Of a stretch of 64,000 bases of DNA, positions 33,409 through 43,781 are shown piece after piece. Source of the stretch: Adiantum capillus-veneris (Eukaryota; Streptophyta; Polypodiopsida; Polypodiales; Pteridaceae). Every line of letters starts with the position of its first letter. The stretch's first letter is position 1. Below the pieces are notes generated by a model. It had not been told where the DNA came from. It searched no databases and worked only from the letters and a program-made list of their open reading frames with translations. Location: positions 76,341,884-76,405,883 of the forward strand of contig CM043944.1 of the NCBI GenBank assembly GCA_014529385.2. The letters are read 5' to 3'. The position numbers and the translations under genes were made by a program.

Positions 33409-33978
33409 CAAATTACAAAACCTCAAGTCAAAGGATTTTTCCTTTTTATACTTGAAGTGCTTGATTTGTGTTGTGATCTTTTCTCTTGCTTTCTATGAAA
33501 AAAATTGCTATGTAAGAGCATCCGTGTGGGTTCTCATTGTGTGCTATGATTGTATGTTTTGCATAAATCAGCTTCACTACATAAAAGTTCAACTTATGCA
33601 TTCTTTTAGTACATGACTTTATTGCAAATCCTCTTGTCACTAAAGGAAAAATTCTTATAAGCAAGCATGAGATCTTCACTTTTGAAGTATCCTAACAACA
33701 TTGCATGGATGTGTGGTTGGGACTTTGTGCTTAAACTTAACATTGTTTGTGCATTTTTAGTGCTTGATGTTAATGTAAAACATGCAGGGCACTAAATTTA
33801 AGCTTGTTTGATGGCCAAAAGAGAGCACCAAAACTTTTGGGCTTGTAATTTAGCATGCTTTTTAGTGCTTGTATTGATTGACAAATTCTTAAAAACATGA
33901 AGGGTTGTGTGGCAGGAGCGTACTTTCATTGACCCAAGAAGAGGTCATCATTGCAAAAAATTGCAAAATGTGGCTAGT

Positions 33979-34385
33979 TAGAGCCATTCCAATTCTTTGA
34001 ATTAAAAGTTGTATAATGCTAGCTCATAGCTTGGTCTAAATGAAAATGTTTTCATTTGAGCTAGTGTTTACCCAACTTTTTTGAGAGCTCTCAAGTACAT
34101 AATTTGGCCATTGAGAGCCATTCATTTTCATTTCATAAAGTTGCAGTCATCTCTAGCTCATAGCATGCTCTAAAATTGTAGAATTTCATCAGAGCTAGTT
34201 GTTAGCCAACTTTTTGAAAAGCTTTAAATTGTAAAATTTGGATATCGAGAGCCACTTCATTTCAACAAAGTTGCATTATTTTCAGCTCTTGGCTTGTTTT
34301 TAATTCCATATTTCAAGTGAGCTAACACATAATCAACTTTTTGAATCATGCATGAGAGATTGTAAAAATTGTAAAATTTGCTTAG
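33979..34385. repeat. Three degenerate tandem units of about 134 bp
   Basis: Units start near 33979, 34113 and 34247 with GAGAGCCA. Each contains CTAGCTCATAGC-like, GAGCTAG and CAACTTTTTGA blocks in the same order. Confidence 0.75.
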
Positions 34386-34701
34386 GTAGAAGCATTTTAT
34401 CTCTCACATTGTTGATATGTATACATAAATGTGCATAACCAAAGGCACTTTTCTCCCTTGGGTTTTTTCCCTTTGGAAAATTTGGGTATTCAAGACCCTA
34501 GCTTTAGGTTTTTATTAATGTTTTTTGTGTGACTTTTCAATAATTGGATTTTGTAGCTTGTGTTTACACTTAGCTTCAAAAAACTTCTTTTGCAAATAAA
34601 AAGGATCAAGAGACTTCTCTACAAAAGGGATGTTTGCTCAAGGATGCACAAAAGAGCATGAATAGGTGTAATCCTTCCATTATTTTTCTCTTTTGTTCAT
34701 C

Positions 34702-35148
34702 TCTCCATTCTCTATGCTTTGCTTAAGTAATTTTTGCTTCTAAGCTATGGTTCTTTCATGCTCAAAAGCTAGGCATACTAAAGTTTCAACACTTTGCTTT
34801 GTGAATATTAACTCATCAAATAATTAGGTTTTATGTGTGCTTGTCATAGGTAGTTTGCCTTGACCTTAAGTTAATGTAGGTTCATTTCTCATTAGTCCTA
34901 GACTCTTAGCGATAGTCTTAAAATTCCATTCTTTATGCTTGGCTTAAGTATTTTTTTCTTCTAAGCTATGGTTCTTTCATGTTCAAAAGGTAGGCATAAT
35001 AAAGTTTCAACACTTTGCTTTGTGAATATTAACTCATCAAAACATTAGGTTTTATGTGTACTAATCATAGGTAATTGGCCTCGACCTTAGGTTAATGTAG
35101 GTTCATTTCTCATTAATCTTAGACTCTTAGTGATAGTCTTAATATTCC
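34702..35148. repeat. Tandem duplication, about 221-bp unit
   Basis: Two copies start at about 34705 and 34926 (CCATTCT, then CTTAAGTA). Identity is roughly 90% by eye, including the shared CAACACTTTGCTTTGTG block. Confidence 0.85.
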
Positions 35149-35909
35149 ATTCATTTTTAACATGACCTAGGGCTATGATTAGGCTTTAGTCATTTAGTAC
35201 AATTGCCATAAAAATCTCATGTTGGAAGCAATAAAAAGTGCTAAAAAAATAAAACAATGAAGAAAAAAAGTGTCCAAAAAAGTGCAAAAATGCTACTAGA
35301 CACATGAAAAGAAAATGTTTATGTTATGTTGTGTCCATGTGAGGCCTAGCACCTTATTGGCACTTGGCATGCAAGGGAAATCACCTTGGCTTGCTTGGTC
35401 AAGGCCCTAAACTGATGCCCTGGGTTGATAGGGGTTAGCCATCGCCTTGGTAGGCTAGTAGGATTTTGGAACACCTTCTTGAGGGTTTAAGAATCCGAGA
35501 GTCGCACCTAGAGTTGCCTTGGGATGGTAGCCTTGTGATTTGTTTTACTTTTTTCAATGAATGACAAAAACAAAACTTTCATGAGCTTCAAAAATCTTTG
35601 ACAATGTGCTAATAGATTAGGAGCTTTTTTATAGCCCTTAGACATGGTACTTCAATGATTTATTAAAATTGTTCACATAGTTTTCAGGCTAGTAGGTTTA
35701 TGAACTTGCATTAGCCTAGGGTCATAATTAATTGCTTGTGTTTCATGCGTAAAATGAAAATTTCAAGTGGTTTAATCTTCACAATAGTTTATGTGTTTTT
35801 ATTTATTTATGCTATCTAGTTTTTGACTATGATTCACCCATCTTTTAGAAGCAAAAAATTCACTTTGCATGATTATTCATTGTACTTTATGTTTTGAATC
35901 CTTAAAATA

Positions 35910-36638
35910 TGGCGTAGCTCAGTAGATAATTGAGTAGATTACTTAATGGAGAGAGATAATTTGGACACACAAGAGATTATAGAGTAGAGAGAGAGAGAGA
36001 GGGTACACATGATATACCTGGTTCACCCAATGTGGGCTACGTCCACAGGAAATCAGCCACTCAATGGCTATAGTACTTCAAAACAAGAAGTAGGTTACAA
36101 AGGGATTATACCCTTTTCGAGCTCCCGTCTTGCTTCACTCTCACCACCTCACACCCACCTTGTTGCATTAACTTCACACTATATAGTGTGTGTAGAAATG
36201 GCCTCCTTTAATTGGCCAAAAGGGTTGCTCTCTCTCATGAGAGGCAGCCATTTGTAACCGCCCTTGTGTGGATAAGTCCAAACTCGGACCCTCCAATCCA
36301 CCCATGTGTGGCCGCCCTTGAGAAGACAAGTCCTCCTTTGAAATCGGCCACCGGCCGCTAATCATTGACATGCGACCACCGGCCACCGGCCATTGACTAC
36401 CGGCCACCAGCCAACCGATCGGTCGTCTTGCAACCACTTTCCGGCCACCGGTTGGCCAGAATATACCGACGAAAAGGAATGTTCCGGTGAGACTAGGTGT
36501 GAAAATTTTGGTTTTCAGCGAGTTCGACAAGTTATTTTTCATCATGCTCAATGGCTTCTCCTCATAATGGCGGCTTTTAAAATGTGTGTTTTTAACACAG
36601 AAAATTACAAGGGGTAAATGAGGCTCCATACTTAACAA
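35910..36638 (-). repeat. 3' LTR of copia-A
   Basis: The outer border is the minus-strand TGTTAAGTATGG at 36638, next to a polypurine-like stretch at 36639-36655. The inner border is set at TGGCG 35910, but homology with the other LTR is only clear from about 35921. An AG microsatellite lies at 35982-36002 and CCGGCCAC-rich repeats at 36345-36450. Confidence 0.75.
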
Positions 36639-36847
36639 TCGTCCACTTGGAGACTAATATCCAAACCAAACCTGTGGACTTCTTTTCATTCTGGCTTCTT
36701 AACCTTGAATGCAAATTCAAGATGAGCAAAATCTCAACTTCTCCTTGTTGACCACCTTTGTAAACATGTCTGCAGGATTTTCACTTGTATGCACCTTTCT
36801 TATCTTTAGATATCCCTCTTCCAAAAGAGTGCGAATGAAGTGATATC

Positions 36848-37231
36848 TCACCTCAATGTGCTTGTCTTTGAATGAAAGGCTGATTTCTTTGCAAGATGAA
36901 TAGCACTTTTGCTATCACTATACAAGACACAGTTGTCTTGTTTGAATCCAAGCTCTTCTAAGAATCTGTGAAGCCACAGAATGTCTTTGCTTGCCTCCGT
37001 CATTGCTACATACTCTGCTTCTGTGGTAGAAAGTGAGACCACTTTCTGCAGCTTTGAAGCCCAACTTACTGTTGTGCCTCCAACTGTAAATACATAGCCA
37101 GTAGTGCTCCTTTGAGTATCTTTGTTACCTGCCATATCTGCATCAACATATCCTTGAAGAAAAATATCAGTTCCTCCAAAATACAAAGCATTTGTTGTTG
37201 TCCCTTTTAGATACCTAAGTATCCACTTCAC
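36848..37231 (-). pseudogene. pol: Copia-A RNase H
   Basis: 127 codons starting MKWILRYLKGT, with GYVDADMAGN, STTEAEYVAM and LYSDSKSAIHLA, the three acidic-residue motifs of copia RNase H. The end HFIR motif is lost after a frameshift near 36850. Confidence 0.85.
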
Positions 37232-37493
37232 AACTTGCCAGTGCTCTTAACCTGGGTTTTCCATGAACCTATTACAACTCCCACTTCATGTGCAATGTCT
37301 AACCTTGTCTAGACCATAGCATACATAAGAGAACCTATTGCTGCAGCATATGGAACTTTAGACATATATGCTATCTCCTCTTGTTCTTTGGACACATATC
37401 CTTGGTTAGGTTAAAGTGACCAGCCAAAGGTGTAGAAACCATTTTTGCATTTTGCATTGCAAACCTTTCTAGTACCTTCTTGATGTACTCCTA

Positions 37494-38223
37494 TTACGAT
37501 AGCTTTATTGTCTTCTTCGTCCTTTCCCTTGATATCTTCATACCAAGTATCCTCTTTGCATCACCTAAATCTTTCATTGAAAAAGATTTAGACAGCTCCT
37601 CTTTTAGGTCTTTGATGTCCTGCATGTTAGCACTTGCAATCAGCATGTCATCAACATACAGCATTAGGATGATGAACTTCCCATGTCCCAAATTCTTCGT
37701 GTAGACGTAGTGATCCGAGTTGCATCTTGTGAATCCATGATCCAACATCCATCGATCAAACTTCAAGTACCATTGTCTTGATGCTTGCTTTAAACCATAC
37801 AAACTCTTCTTTAATCTGCAAACCATTTTCTCCTACCTTTTACTTCATACCCCTTTGGTTGAAGCATGTACATTTCCTCCTCTAAGTCACTGTGAGGGAA
37901 TGCCATATTTACATCCATTTGCTCAAGATTTAGATCACGAGCCTCCACAAGGCTTAAGACAAGCCTAATTGAGTTCATTTTTACAAAGGAGAAAATATTT
38001 CATTACAGTCAATACCTTTCTTTTCAGAAAACCCTTTTACCACAAGCTTAGACTTGTACCTTTTCTTCCCACCTTCTTCTTCCTTCAACTTGTACACCCA
38101 TTTGTTTTGAAGTGCCCACTTACCTTTAGGCAAATCAACCAACTCCCATGTTTGGTTGCGATGTAATGAGTCCATCTCCACTTGCATGATCTTTATCCAT
38201 TCTTCTTTGGATTTGTGTTGCAT
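37494..38223 (-). pseudogene. pol: Copia-A reverse transcriptase in two frames
   Basis: The 38223-37981 frame carries the RVT_2 start (NQTWELVDLPKGK, NKWVYKLK, KSKLVVKGF). The 37826-37494 frame carries SLYGLKQASRQWY and the catalytic LYVDDMLIA with both Asp present. The 150 bp between them are decayed, and stops follow after IKLS at 37494. Confidence 0.85.
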
Positions 38224-38247
38224 AGCTTCTTCGTATGATTCTGGCTC

Positions 38248-38481
38248 TCAAGAATCTGAGATCAAGAGATGGTTGAAGGAAGGAATGAACCTTTTTGGAG
38301 GTCTACTTGCTCCTGTAGATCTTCGGGGAATAGGTTGAGGCTCCTCATTTGGTTGAAGTTGTTGCACATTGTAACTTTTTGCAATCCTTGAGTCTTCACT
38401 GTCCTGGAAGCTCCATGTACTCATCACTTGTTTCTTTTGTTTGTTTTCTTTACAAGTAATTTTTGTACATATTTTGTTCAT
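38248..38481 (-). pseudogene. Copia-A integrase-RT linker fragment
   Basis: 77 codons ending RRSTGASRPPKRFIPSFNHL, the RRSxRxxxPPxRY-type linker that precedes RT in copia elements. Confidence 0.6.
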
Positions 38482-38672
38482 TGAGAATTACATCCCTATT
38501 CTTAAATATTTTACCATCTTCAGGATTTCATAGGCAAAACCCAAAGTCACCTTCTCCATAGCCAATGAAGAAACACTTCTTGGACTTTGCATCTAGCTTT
38601 GACCTTAGGCTTCTATCTATGTGCATGAAAGCCTCGCACCCAAATACTTTGAGAAATGAATAGTTCATCGGT

Positions 38673-39114
38673 TTACCTGTCTAAGCCTCCTCTGGATCTC
38701 CCCCATCCAATGCCGTTGAGGGTGACCGGTTGATTAGGTACAGAGAGGTACTTACAACTTCCGCCCAAAGCTCCAGTAGGAGGCCTACATGTAGTTGCAT
38801 GCTTCTTACTCACTCCATGATTGTCCTGTTCATCCTTTCTGGAATCCCATTTTGTTGAGGTTCCTTGGGGTTGTCTTTTGCCTCTGAATTCCATTGCTAG
38901 TCTTTTGCCTCCGAATTCCATTGCTAGCACAAAAGCTTTCAAAAGCTTGGCTGCAATATTCGCCTCCATTGTTAGATTTGAGGCATTTAACCTTAGTACC
39001 TATTTCATTCTCCACAAAGACTTTCCACCATATGGGAAACACATCGGATTTATTCTTCATGACATAAATCCATGTTTTCCTAGTCGCATCGTCTATGAAT
39101 GTTACATAATACAA
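38673..39114 (-). pseudogene. pol: Copia-A integrase core, catalytic Asp changed to Asn
   Basis: FIDDATRKTWIYVMKNKSD is followed by KCLKSNNGGEYCS, where the second catalytic Asp of the usual SDNGGEY is Asn. A 28-bp tandem duplication at 38872-38927 repeats the RQKT segment; the copy at 47284 lacks it. A frame change after 38830 separates the C-terminal half (38969-38673). Confidence 0.8.
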
Positions 39115-39372
39115 TGAGCCACCAAGTGATGGTGTACTTGCAGGACCCCAAACATGATCTAATGAACCAACTCAAGTTTTTAATTTTTTCTTTCATTTTT
39201 TGATTTTTGAAATTTTACCCTCTTTTGTTTACCATAAACACAATCTTCACAGAACTCTAAGTCCACTTCTTTCAAACCTGGTAGAAGCTTCTTTGTTTGA
39301 AGGATTTGCATTCCTTTGGCACTCATATGGCCAAGCCGGTAGTGCCACATCACACTATCGACTTTTGTAGTT
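38899..39372. repeat. Left copy of the 475-bp direct repeat flanking the PLE
   Basis: Matches 47284-47758 with about 11 differences in 465 bp (by eye). It ends exactly at the PLE terminus. It carries copia-A integrase and pre-integrase sequence. Confidence 0.9.
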
Positions 39373-39451
39373 TTAAACGTAAACCGACTTAGCGAGCGAA
39401 ATCTTGCTTAAGAGACATGTTGGAAGAGGTGAGGAGAAAAATCGATGCGAG

Positions 39452-39454
<3 letters not shown>

Positions 39455-39503
<49 letters not shown>
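39455..39503. repeat. 49-base poly-G tract
   Basis: Uninterrupted G run inside the left inverted repeat. The matching C run in the right repeat is 9 bases (47187-47195). The length may partly reflect assembly error. Confidence 0.85.
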
Positions 39504-39504
<1 letters not shown>

Positions 39505-39518
39505 GGAAGAGAGACAAT

Positions 39519-39567
39519 GTTTACACCAAACGCGTTTCGCTTTCATTAGCTCATCAGTGGTGCAAAC
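39519..39567 (-). ncRNA. Hammerhead ribozyme (type I), PLE left repeat
   Basis: On the minus strand, in sense with the RT ORF. 5' helix I arm GTTTGCACCA (39567-39558), core CTGATGA (39557-39551), helix II GCT/AGC with a 6-nt loop, core GAAA (39538-39535), minimal helix III in the palindrome ACGCGT, cleavage after the T at 39529, then helix I arm TGGTGTAAAC (39528-39519). Helix I has 10 pairs including one G-U. All invariant core bases are present. The very short palindromic helix III is typical of PLE hammerheads, which are thought to act as dimers. Self-cleavage is predicted, not shown. Confidence 0.9.
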
Positions 39568-39638
39568 ATAAAGGAGGATATGGAGGGGGTATAAATAGTG
39601 AGGTGTGGTGTGGCTCAAGAAACTGTAATGGTACCTCA

Positions 39639-39815
39639 TTTGAAGATGGAAAGGCTAACTTAAAGACAAGTTAATGCTCACCTTAAGTGGGTACTGACAA
39701 AAAAGAGGGGGAAAAGTGGAGAGTTAATGGGGCATTTAAAGGAGTGGAAGATTGTACAGGAAAGGGACTAGTCAAAAAAAGGAGGGAATTTGACTTAGCC
39801 TAGGGAATGGGTGGA
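39639..39815. other. PLE 3' noncoding segment
   Basis: Unique sequence between the left inverted repeat and the G-tract tandem units; no ORF. Confidence 0.5.
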
Positions 39816-40104
39816 GTTTAGAGGGGCTGCATATATACATGAGGCCGAAGCTAACTGAATCGAGGTTATAGTCAAATTCGGGTGTAATTCCTTGGGGGGG
39901 GGGGGGGGGGGGGGGGAAGGTGGTATATATACATGAGGTCGAAGTTAGCCGAGTCCAAGGTTTAGTCAAATTCGGGTGTAATTCATTTGGGGGGGGGTGG
40001 TTTAGAGAGGTTGCATATATAAATGAGGCCGCAGTTAGCTGTGGTAAGGATTTGTCAATTACGGGTGGAATTCACTTGTGGGGGGGGGGGGGGGGGGGGG
40101 GGGG
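39816..40104. repeat. Three tandem 80-105 bp units ending in G homopolymers
   Basis: Each unit has GCATATATACATGAGG-like and TCAAATTCGGGTGTAATTC-like blocks and ends in a G run: 23 G (39894-39916), 9 G (39989-39997) and 25 G (40080-40104). The RT ORF stop lies in the third unit, so the C-run on the coding strand is translated as polyproline. Confidence 0.85.
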
Positions 40105-41702
40105 TTCGGGGATTGAACTGGAAAAGGAGAAGGAGGTTTAGAGAGAAGGGTTCCGAGATTAGGCGCATTCATCCAACATATCACAGGTCTAGGCAAGTGC
40201 GCAAGGTCCGTGCTGGATTTGAGCAGATTAGTGAGGGGTTGGTTAATGGAACGAGACAAGTTGAGATGGCGGATTAGAGGTGAGAAAGGAATCTTGATGA
40301 CTGTAGGAGAAGGTTTGGTAATGGACAGTTTTTGAAGGAGAGAGGGTCTTAGATCATAAGAAAGGTAGAGAAAGCAAGCTTTCAACAGGGGGGAGGGATA
40401 TCCTTTTTCTCTAAGCCTAGTATAGAAGAGGTTACGAATAGAGATGAAGCCCGAAAGAGAGATTTCCCTAATAATGTACCTCTTAAGCTCTGAGAGGATA
40501 AAAGCAATCTTTTGGTGAGTAGGGTGCCAAGATTGCCAAGGGATATAGTTGTAGGAGTTTAGGGTTTTTTGGTGACAGTGGGTATCAAGGATCCCATAAG
40601 CTGAAAAAGAGGGTCCCTTGAAAAAATGGATATCCAGAATAAAAGATTCTTGAGAGGAGATTGAAAGGGAAATTTTGATATGTTCTTGGAGAGGGTGTCC
40701 ATACTTTTGGAGGAGTTTGCTTAAGCTAGAGCGAGGACCATCCCAAATTCCAAAGGCATCATCTACAAATCTCTTGAAATAGAGAAGGGACGGGGAATAT
40801 AAGAGATTCATGCCTTCTTCAAAAAAGCAAAGGAAAAGGCAAGCGTACACAACCGCAAAGTTTGATCCCATAGCCGTGCCTTTGATTTGGTGCCAAAATT
40901 CTCCATTGAAAGAGAGATAATGGTGGTTGAGGATAAGAGAGGCTAAAGACAAGATGAAGTTGACCTTAGGGGAAGGGAAGAAGCCTTGGATGGAACTTTT
41001 AAGGGTAAGGAGGCCTTCGTGGATGGGGATACTAGGGTCGAGAGATTCAACGTCAAAGGTGAAGAGGATAATGTTGGGAGGGAAAGCGGTAGAAGCTAAA
41101 TCTAAAACAAGAGAGTGAGAGTCTTTAAGGTGTTGTGTTTTGGACAAAAGAATCAGGTATAGTTGTGTATGGAGCCACTTAGAGGCATTCTCCAAGACGT
41201 AACCTTTGTAAGAACAGATGGGACAGCCTACGAGGATGGGTTTGTGGATTTTAGGTAAAAGGAAGAATGGACAAGGCTTGGGGTTATCAAGTGAGGAGGA
41301 GAGGATAAAAGCTCTTTCGTTGTAGGGAAGAAGAGGATAGTTGGTGACGATGGATAAAAGGAGGGATTGCACAAAAGGTAAAGGATTTGTGGAGATTTTG
41401 GAGTAGGTGAGGGGATCCATAAGGTGACGAAAAGCTTCATTATTGTACCAAGACTTAGGAAGGATAACAGGTCCTAGATTTTTATCTGCCGGTTTGATAA
41501 TGATGTTACGATCATTTCTTAAAGATGAGATGGAGTTCTTTAAAAGGGGTTTAGAGTGAAAAGAAGGAAGAGAGGATAGAAGAGGTTTAAGGAGAGAAGA
41601 GATAAGACTAAAGGTTTGGTTAAGAGTTGTGGAGAGAGAGGGAGGATTCCAAAGAGGATTCGGGATAGAAAAAGGAGAAGGAGGAAGAGAGGGTTCTTTA
41701 GT
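40059..41702 (-). CDS. PLE reverse transcriptase, main frame (ORF2 C-terminal part)
   Basis: The longest Met-initiated frame runs 41420-40059 (453 codons), but the frame is open and coding-like from about 41702. Upstream of Met is KPADKNLGPVI, an RT motif shared by PLEs. Within the 453 residues: LPKIHK at 55-60, motif A FDVESLDPSIPIHEGL with Asp123, KGTAMGSNFAVVYACLF at 180-196, and catalytic FKRFVDDAF with Asp220-Asp221. These match the PLE RT pattern, a sister group of telomerase. A C-terminal thumb-like region follows, including NAPNLGTLL. No GIY-YIG nuclease follows; the protein ends in proline runs encoded by a C tract. RT would copy the element RNA at chromosomal 3' ends. The frame is joined to its N-terminus through a T7 run. 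Confidence 0.85.
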   Translation of the reverse strand, partial: TKEPSLPPSPFSIPNPLWNPPSLSTTLNQTFSLISSLLKPLLSSLPSFHSKPLLKNSISSLRNDRNIIIKPADKNLGPVILPKSWYNNEAFRHLMDPLTYSKISTNPLPFVQSLLLSIVTNYPLLPYNERAFILSSSLDNPKPCPFFLLPKIHKPILVGCPICSYKGYVLENASKWLHTQLYLILLSKTQHLKDSHSLVLDLASTAFPPNIILFTFDVESLDPSIPIHEGLLTLKSSIQGFFPSPKVNFILSLASLILNHHYLSFNGEFWHQIKGTAMGSNFAVVYACLFLCFFEEGMNLLYSPSLLYFKRFVDDAFGIWDGPRSSLSKLLQKYGHPLQEHIKISLSISSQESFILDIHFFKGPSFSAYGILDTHCHQKTLNSYNYIPWQSWHPTHQKIAFILSELKRYIIREISLSGFISIRNLFYTRLREKGYPSPLLKACFLYLSYDLRPSLLQKLSITKPSPTVIKIPFSPLIRHLNLSRSINQPLTNLLKSSTDLAHLPRPVICWMNAPNLGTLLSKPPSPFPVQSPNPPPPPPPPTSEFHP

Positions 41703-42108
41703 AAAAAAACATTTTAAGTTGCAAACTTCTTTCTAAATTAGAATAAGCTTGAAGAATAGAGGAGAGGGGAGGTGGGGGAGAGGGGGGAATATAATTCAGC
41801 CCAAGGCCTACAAGCCTTTGTTCAGAGGGAGAGAGGGAACGATTAGAAAGGTTATGGAAAGAGAGATTAGTAACCTTGTGCTCAAGGGAAAACGTGGTAA
41901 TTTTGCTAAGAGTCAAAATCTTAAAGAGATGGGGGTTAGTGAGGGGTAGCCAAAATTTACAACGCTTTCTACCTATGTAGGGGGAATGTGAAAGAAAAGG
42001 GAACATACAAGGAGGAGGGGTCCAGACATGAGGAAAGAGGGGGGGTTTAGAGAAGAGAAAATGGACCCAAGAGGTAGGGTGCTCCTTCCCTACTTCTCCC
42101 TCCTCCAT
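41698..42108 (-). CDS. PLE ORF2 N-terminal part, frameshifted at a T7 run
   Basis: 136 codons starting ATG 42108, inside the last 19 bases of ORF1 in another frame. It contains VTNLSFHNLSNRSLSPSEQ and then LVGLGLNYIPP. This is the NLS...L...E..L..GL.F.P signature at the N-terminus of PLE RTs. TAA at 41700-41698 ends it just after seven T on the coding strand (41709-41703). One base skipped there enters the RT frame. This is either a 1-base indel or, less likely, programmed frameshifting. Confidence 0.82.
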   Translation of the reverse strand: MEEGEVGKEHPTSWVHFLFSKPPLFPHVWTPPPCMFPFLSHSPYIGRKRCKFWLPLTNPHLFKILTLSKITTFSLEHKVTNLSFHNLSNRSLSPSEQRLVGLGLNYIPPSPPPPLSSILQAYSNLERSLQLKMFFY

Positions 42109-43781
42109 TGCAAGTTTTTTGAAGTTTTAGGTAGGCTATACTTAGGGTGCAGAGGCTTGGTTTGTGGTGTGAAAGAGTTGAGGGGGTAATGGGGAGTTTT
42201 GAGAAGAGAGGGTAAGGGGGTGATGTTTGAAGCGGAGGGAGAAGTGCATGATTTATTTGGAGTGGTTAAAATGGGAGGATTATAGGAGGGGGAAGTAGTG
42301 CAAGGGTGGCCCGGTGGGGGAGAGGGTTTGGGCTTTTTAAAGGGTTGCAAGGTGGAATTTACAAGGGAATTTTTATTCAAAGGGGGAGGCTTCTTGAAAG
42401 GTTGTCGAGTGTTATGTGACAAAACTTTCGGAGGAGAGGGCTTATAGGAGGTTGAGTGGGAGTTGTTAGGGGGCTTCTTTCGGGGGGGTGAAAGAAGTTT
42501 CTTCATTTGGGTGGTGACCTCATGAAGCACCAATTCACCCACCGTTACCTCCTTAGGTAGAGATTCTACCTCCTCCATGATGGCAGATTGGGACCTCTTT
42601 CTAGCATTGTGCGCCGCTAAGCTTAAAGAAGAGGCTAAATGCGCTTGAAGTATCTCATTTTGAAGATGCACATCAAAGTCATTGAGGGAGGTTTGCTTCC
42701 AAAGAAAAAGTTGATTTTCCCAAGTTGTGGGTAGCACCCTTGGGAAAGAGATGGGTGCAAGTTTTTTGGTAAGGTCCAAAAGCCTCTCATCCACAAGATC
42801 ACGGTACTCATCAAAGGTTTTTTGGAGGTTATTGACAAGCAATTCTTGGGCTTGGATATACGCTTTAGTGCAATCTAATTGGAATTGGATGTTAAGAGCG
42901 TTAAGCTTGGCGCTTAAGAGTGCTTGAGCTTGAGAGTCATCCAAGGTGAGGCGAGGAGGCTTCATACAAAGGCTATGCGGGGCTTTTTGCAAGGAGTGAA
43001 GGTTTTGCAAATGATAAAGGTGTGATTTGGCTTTGCTAAGCTTATGATTGAGGGCCTTAAACCCTACCAAGGAGAGGGAAACAATTTTATTGAATTCAAA
43101 AGGCTTTTCAATTTGGGGTAGAATGGGGGAGGGAGCCACCGCAAGGGAGGAAGAGCTTGCGGAGAGAGAACCAAAGGATGAGGGGAAGGCAAGAGGAGGA
43201 CTAGTGAGGAGGCCGCCTTGAGAGGTGTTGGAGAGAATACCACCATGCATGCTTTGTGGAGAGTAAGTAAGGCCGGGAATAAGTGAGAGAGAGGGATTAG
43301 TGATTCCGATGTTTTTTGTCACGGGAAGGGAGAGTTGATCAAGATCTTCAAGCGGTAGGTTAGCGGTGAGGCCGAAGATTTCTTCCGAACTAAAAAGGGT
43401 CTTTTTCGAAGAGGTAGGAAGAGATGACGTTGGAGAGGGTCGTTTGATGAGGTTGGCCGCCGAGGTATATCCGGGAAAAGTAGATTTACCCTTAGAAAGG
43501 GTGTTGGGTTTCAGAGGAATTACAAGGGCCGGGGAAGCGGATCTGGGTGTTGGGAGATTTGTGGTGTGGGCCACCATATTGGAGATAGCGGAGGCCGGAA
43601 TGGACGGAGCCGAAAGCGGAGGAGCCGAGAGCGGAGGAGCCGGAAGCGAAGCTTTGGGGTTGCTCTCTATTGTCGATGGGGTATGGTTTGATCCAAATGC
43701 CGATGCCGAAATGGGGGAAGGAATCGCCATAAGGATTAGTAAGAAAAGGAGGAAGGGTTCGATGCAGAGACTACCTCGCAC
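42090..43781 (-). CDS. PLE ORF1, Ser/Pro-rich protein with predicted coiled coil
   Basis: 563 codons, intact. The N-terminus has a hydrophobic stretch (FLLFLLILM) before a possible alternative start at the following Met. Residues to about 240 are Ser/Pro/Ala-rich. About 245-345 is helical with heptad-like Leu spacing (KALNHKLSKAKSHLYHLQNL, LSAKLNALNIQFQL). The C-terminal 150 residues are Pro/Lys/Asn-rich and basic, so RNA binding is plausible. It overlaps ORF2 by 19 bases. ORF1 proteins with coiled coils accompany RT in some nuclease-lacking PLEs. I recognise no family domain. Confidence 0.75.
   Translation of the reverse strand: MRGSLCIEPFLLFLLILMAIPSPISASAFGSNHTPSTIESNPKASLPAPPLSAPPLSAPSIPASAISNMVAHTTNLPTPRSASPALVIPLKPNTLSKGKSTFPGYTSAANLIKRPSPTSSLPTSSKKTLFSSEEIFGLTANLPLEDLDQLSLPVTKNIGITNPSLSLIPGLTYSPQSMHGGILSNTSQGGLLTSPPLAFPSSFGSLSASSSSLAVAPSPILPQIEKPFEFNKIVSLSLVGFKALNHKLSKAKSHLYHLQNLHSLQKAPHSLCMKPPRLTLDDSQAQALLSAKLNALNIQFQLDCTKAYIQAQELLVNNLQKTFDEYRDLVDERLLDLTKKLAPISFPRVLPTTWENQLFLWKQTSLNDFDVHLQNEILQAHLASSLSLAAHNARKRSQSAIMEEVESLPKEVTVGELVLHEVTTQMKKLLSPPRKKPPNNSHSTSYKPSPPKVLSHNTRQPFKKPPPLNKNSLVNSTLQPFKKPKPSPPPGHPCTTSPSYNPPILTTPNKSCTSPSASNITPLPSLLKTPHYPLNSFTPQTKPLHPKYSLPKTSKNLQWRREK

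Larger units (their letters stand above)
33409..35909. other. Noncoding AT-rich DNA, continuation of the sequence split by E2
   Basis: 2.5 kb without a credible ORF. Two repeat blocks are listed separately. It is contiguous with 22458-25007 if E2 is removed, so it is probably further leader or decayed interior of the plus-strand LTR element at 21468. It ends at the copia-A LTR. Confidence 0.45.
39372..39638. repeat. Left terminal inverted repeat of the PLE
   Basis: Starts TTTAAACGTAAACC and is the reverse complement of 47051-47280 with very few differences. The main one is a G run of 49 bases here against 9 in the partner. Confidence 0.92.

Noticed and set aside
39373-39639. Polyproline and polyglycine ORFs across the G tract
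   Set aside because: They arise from the 49-G homopolymer inside the PLE inverted repeat.
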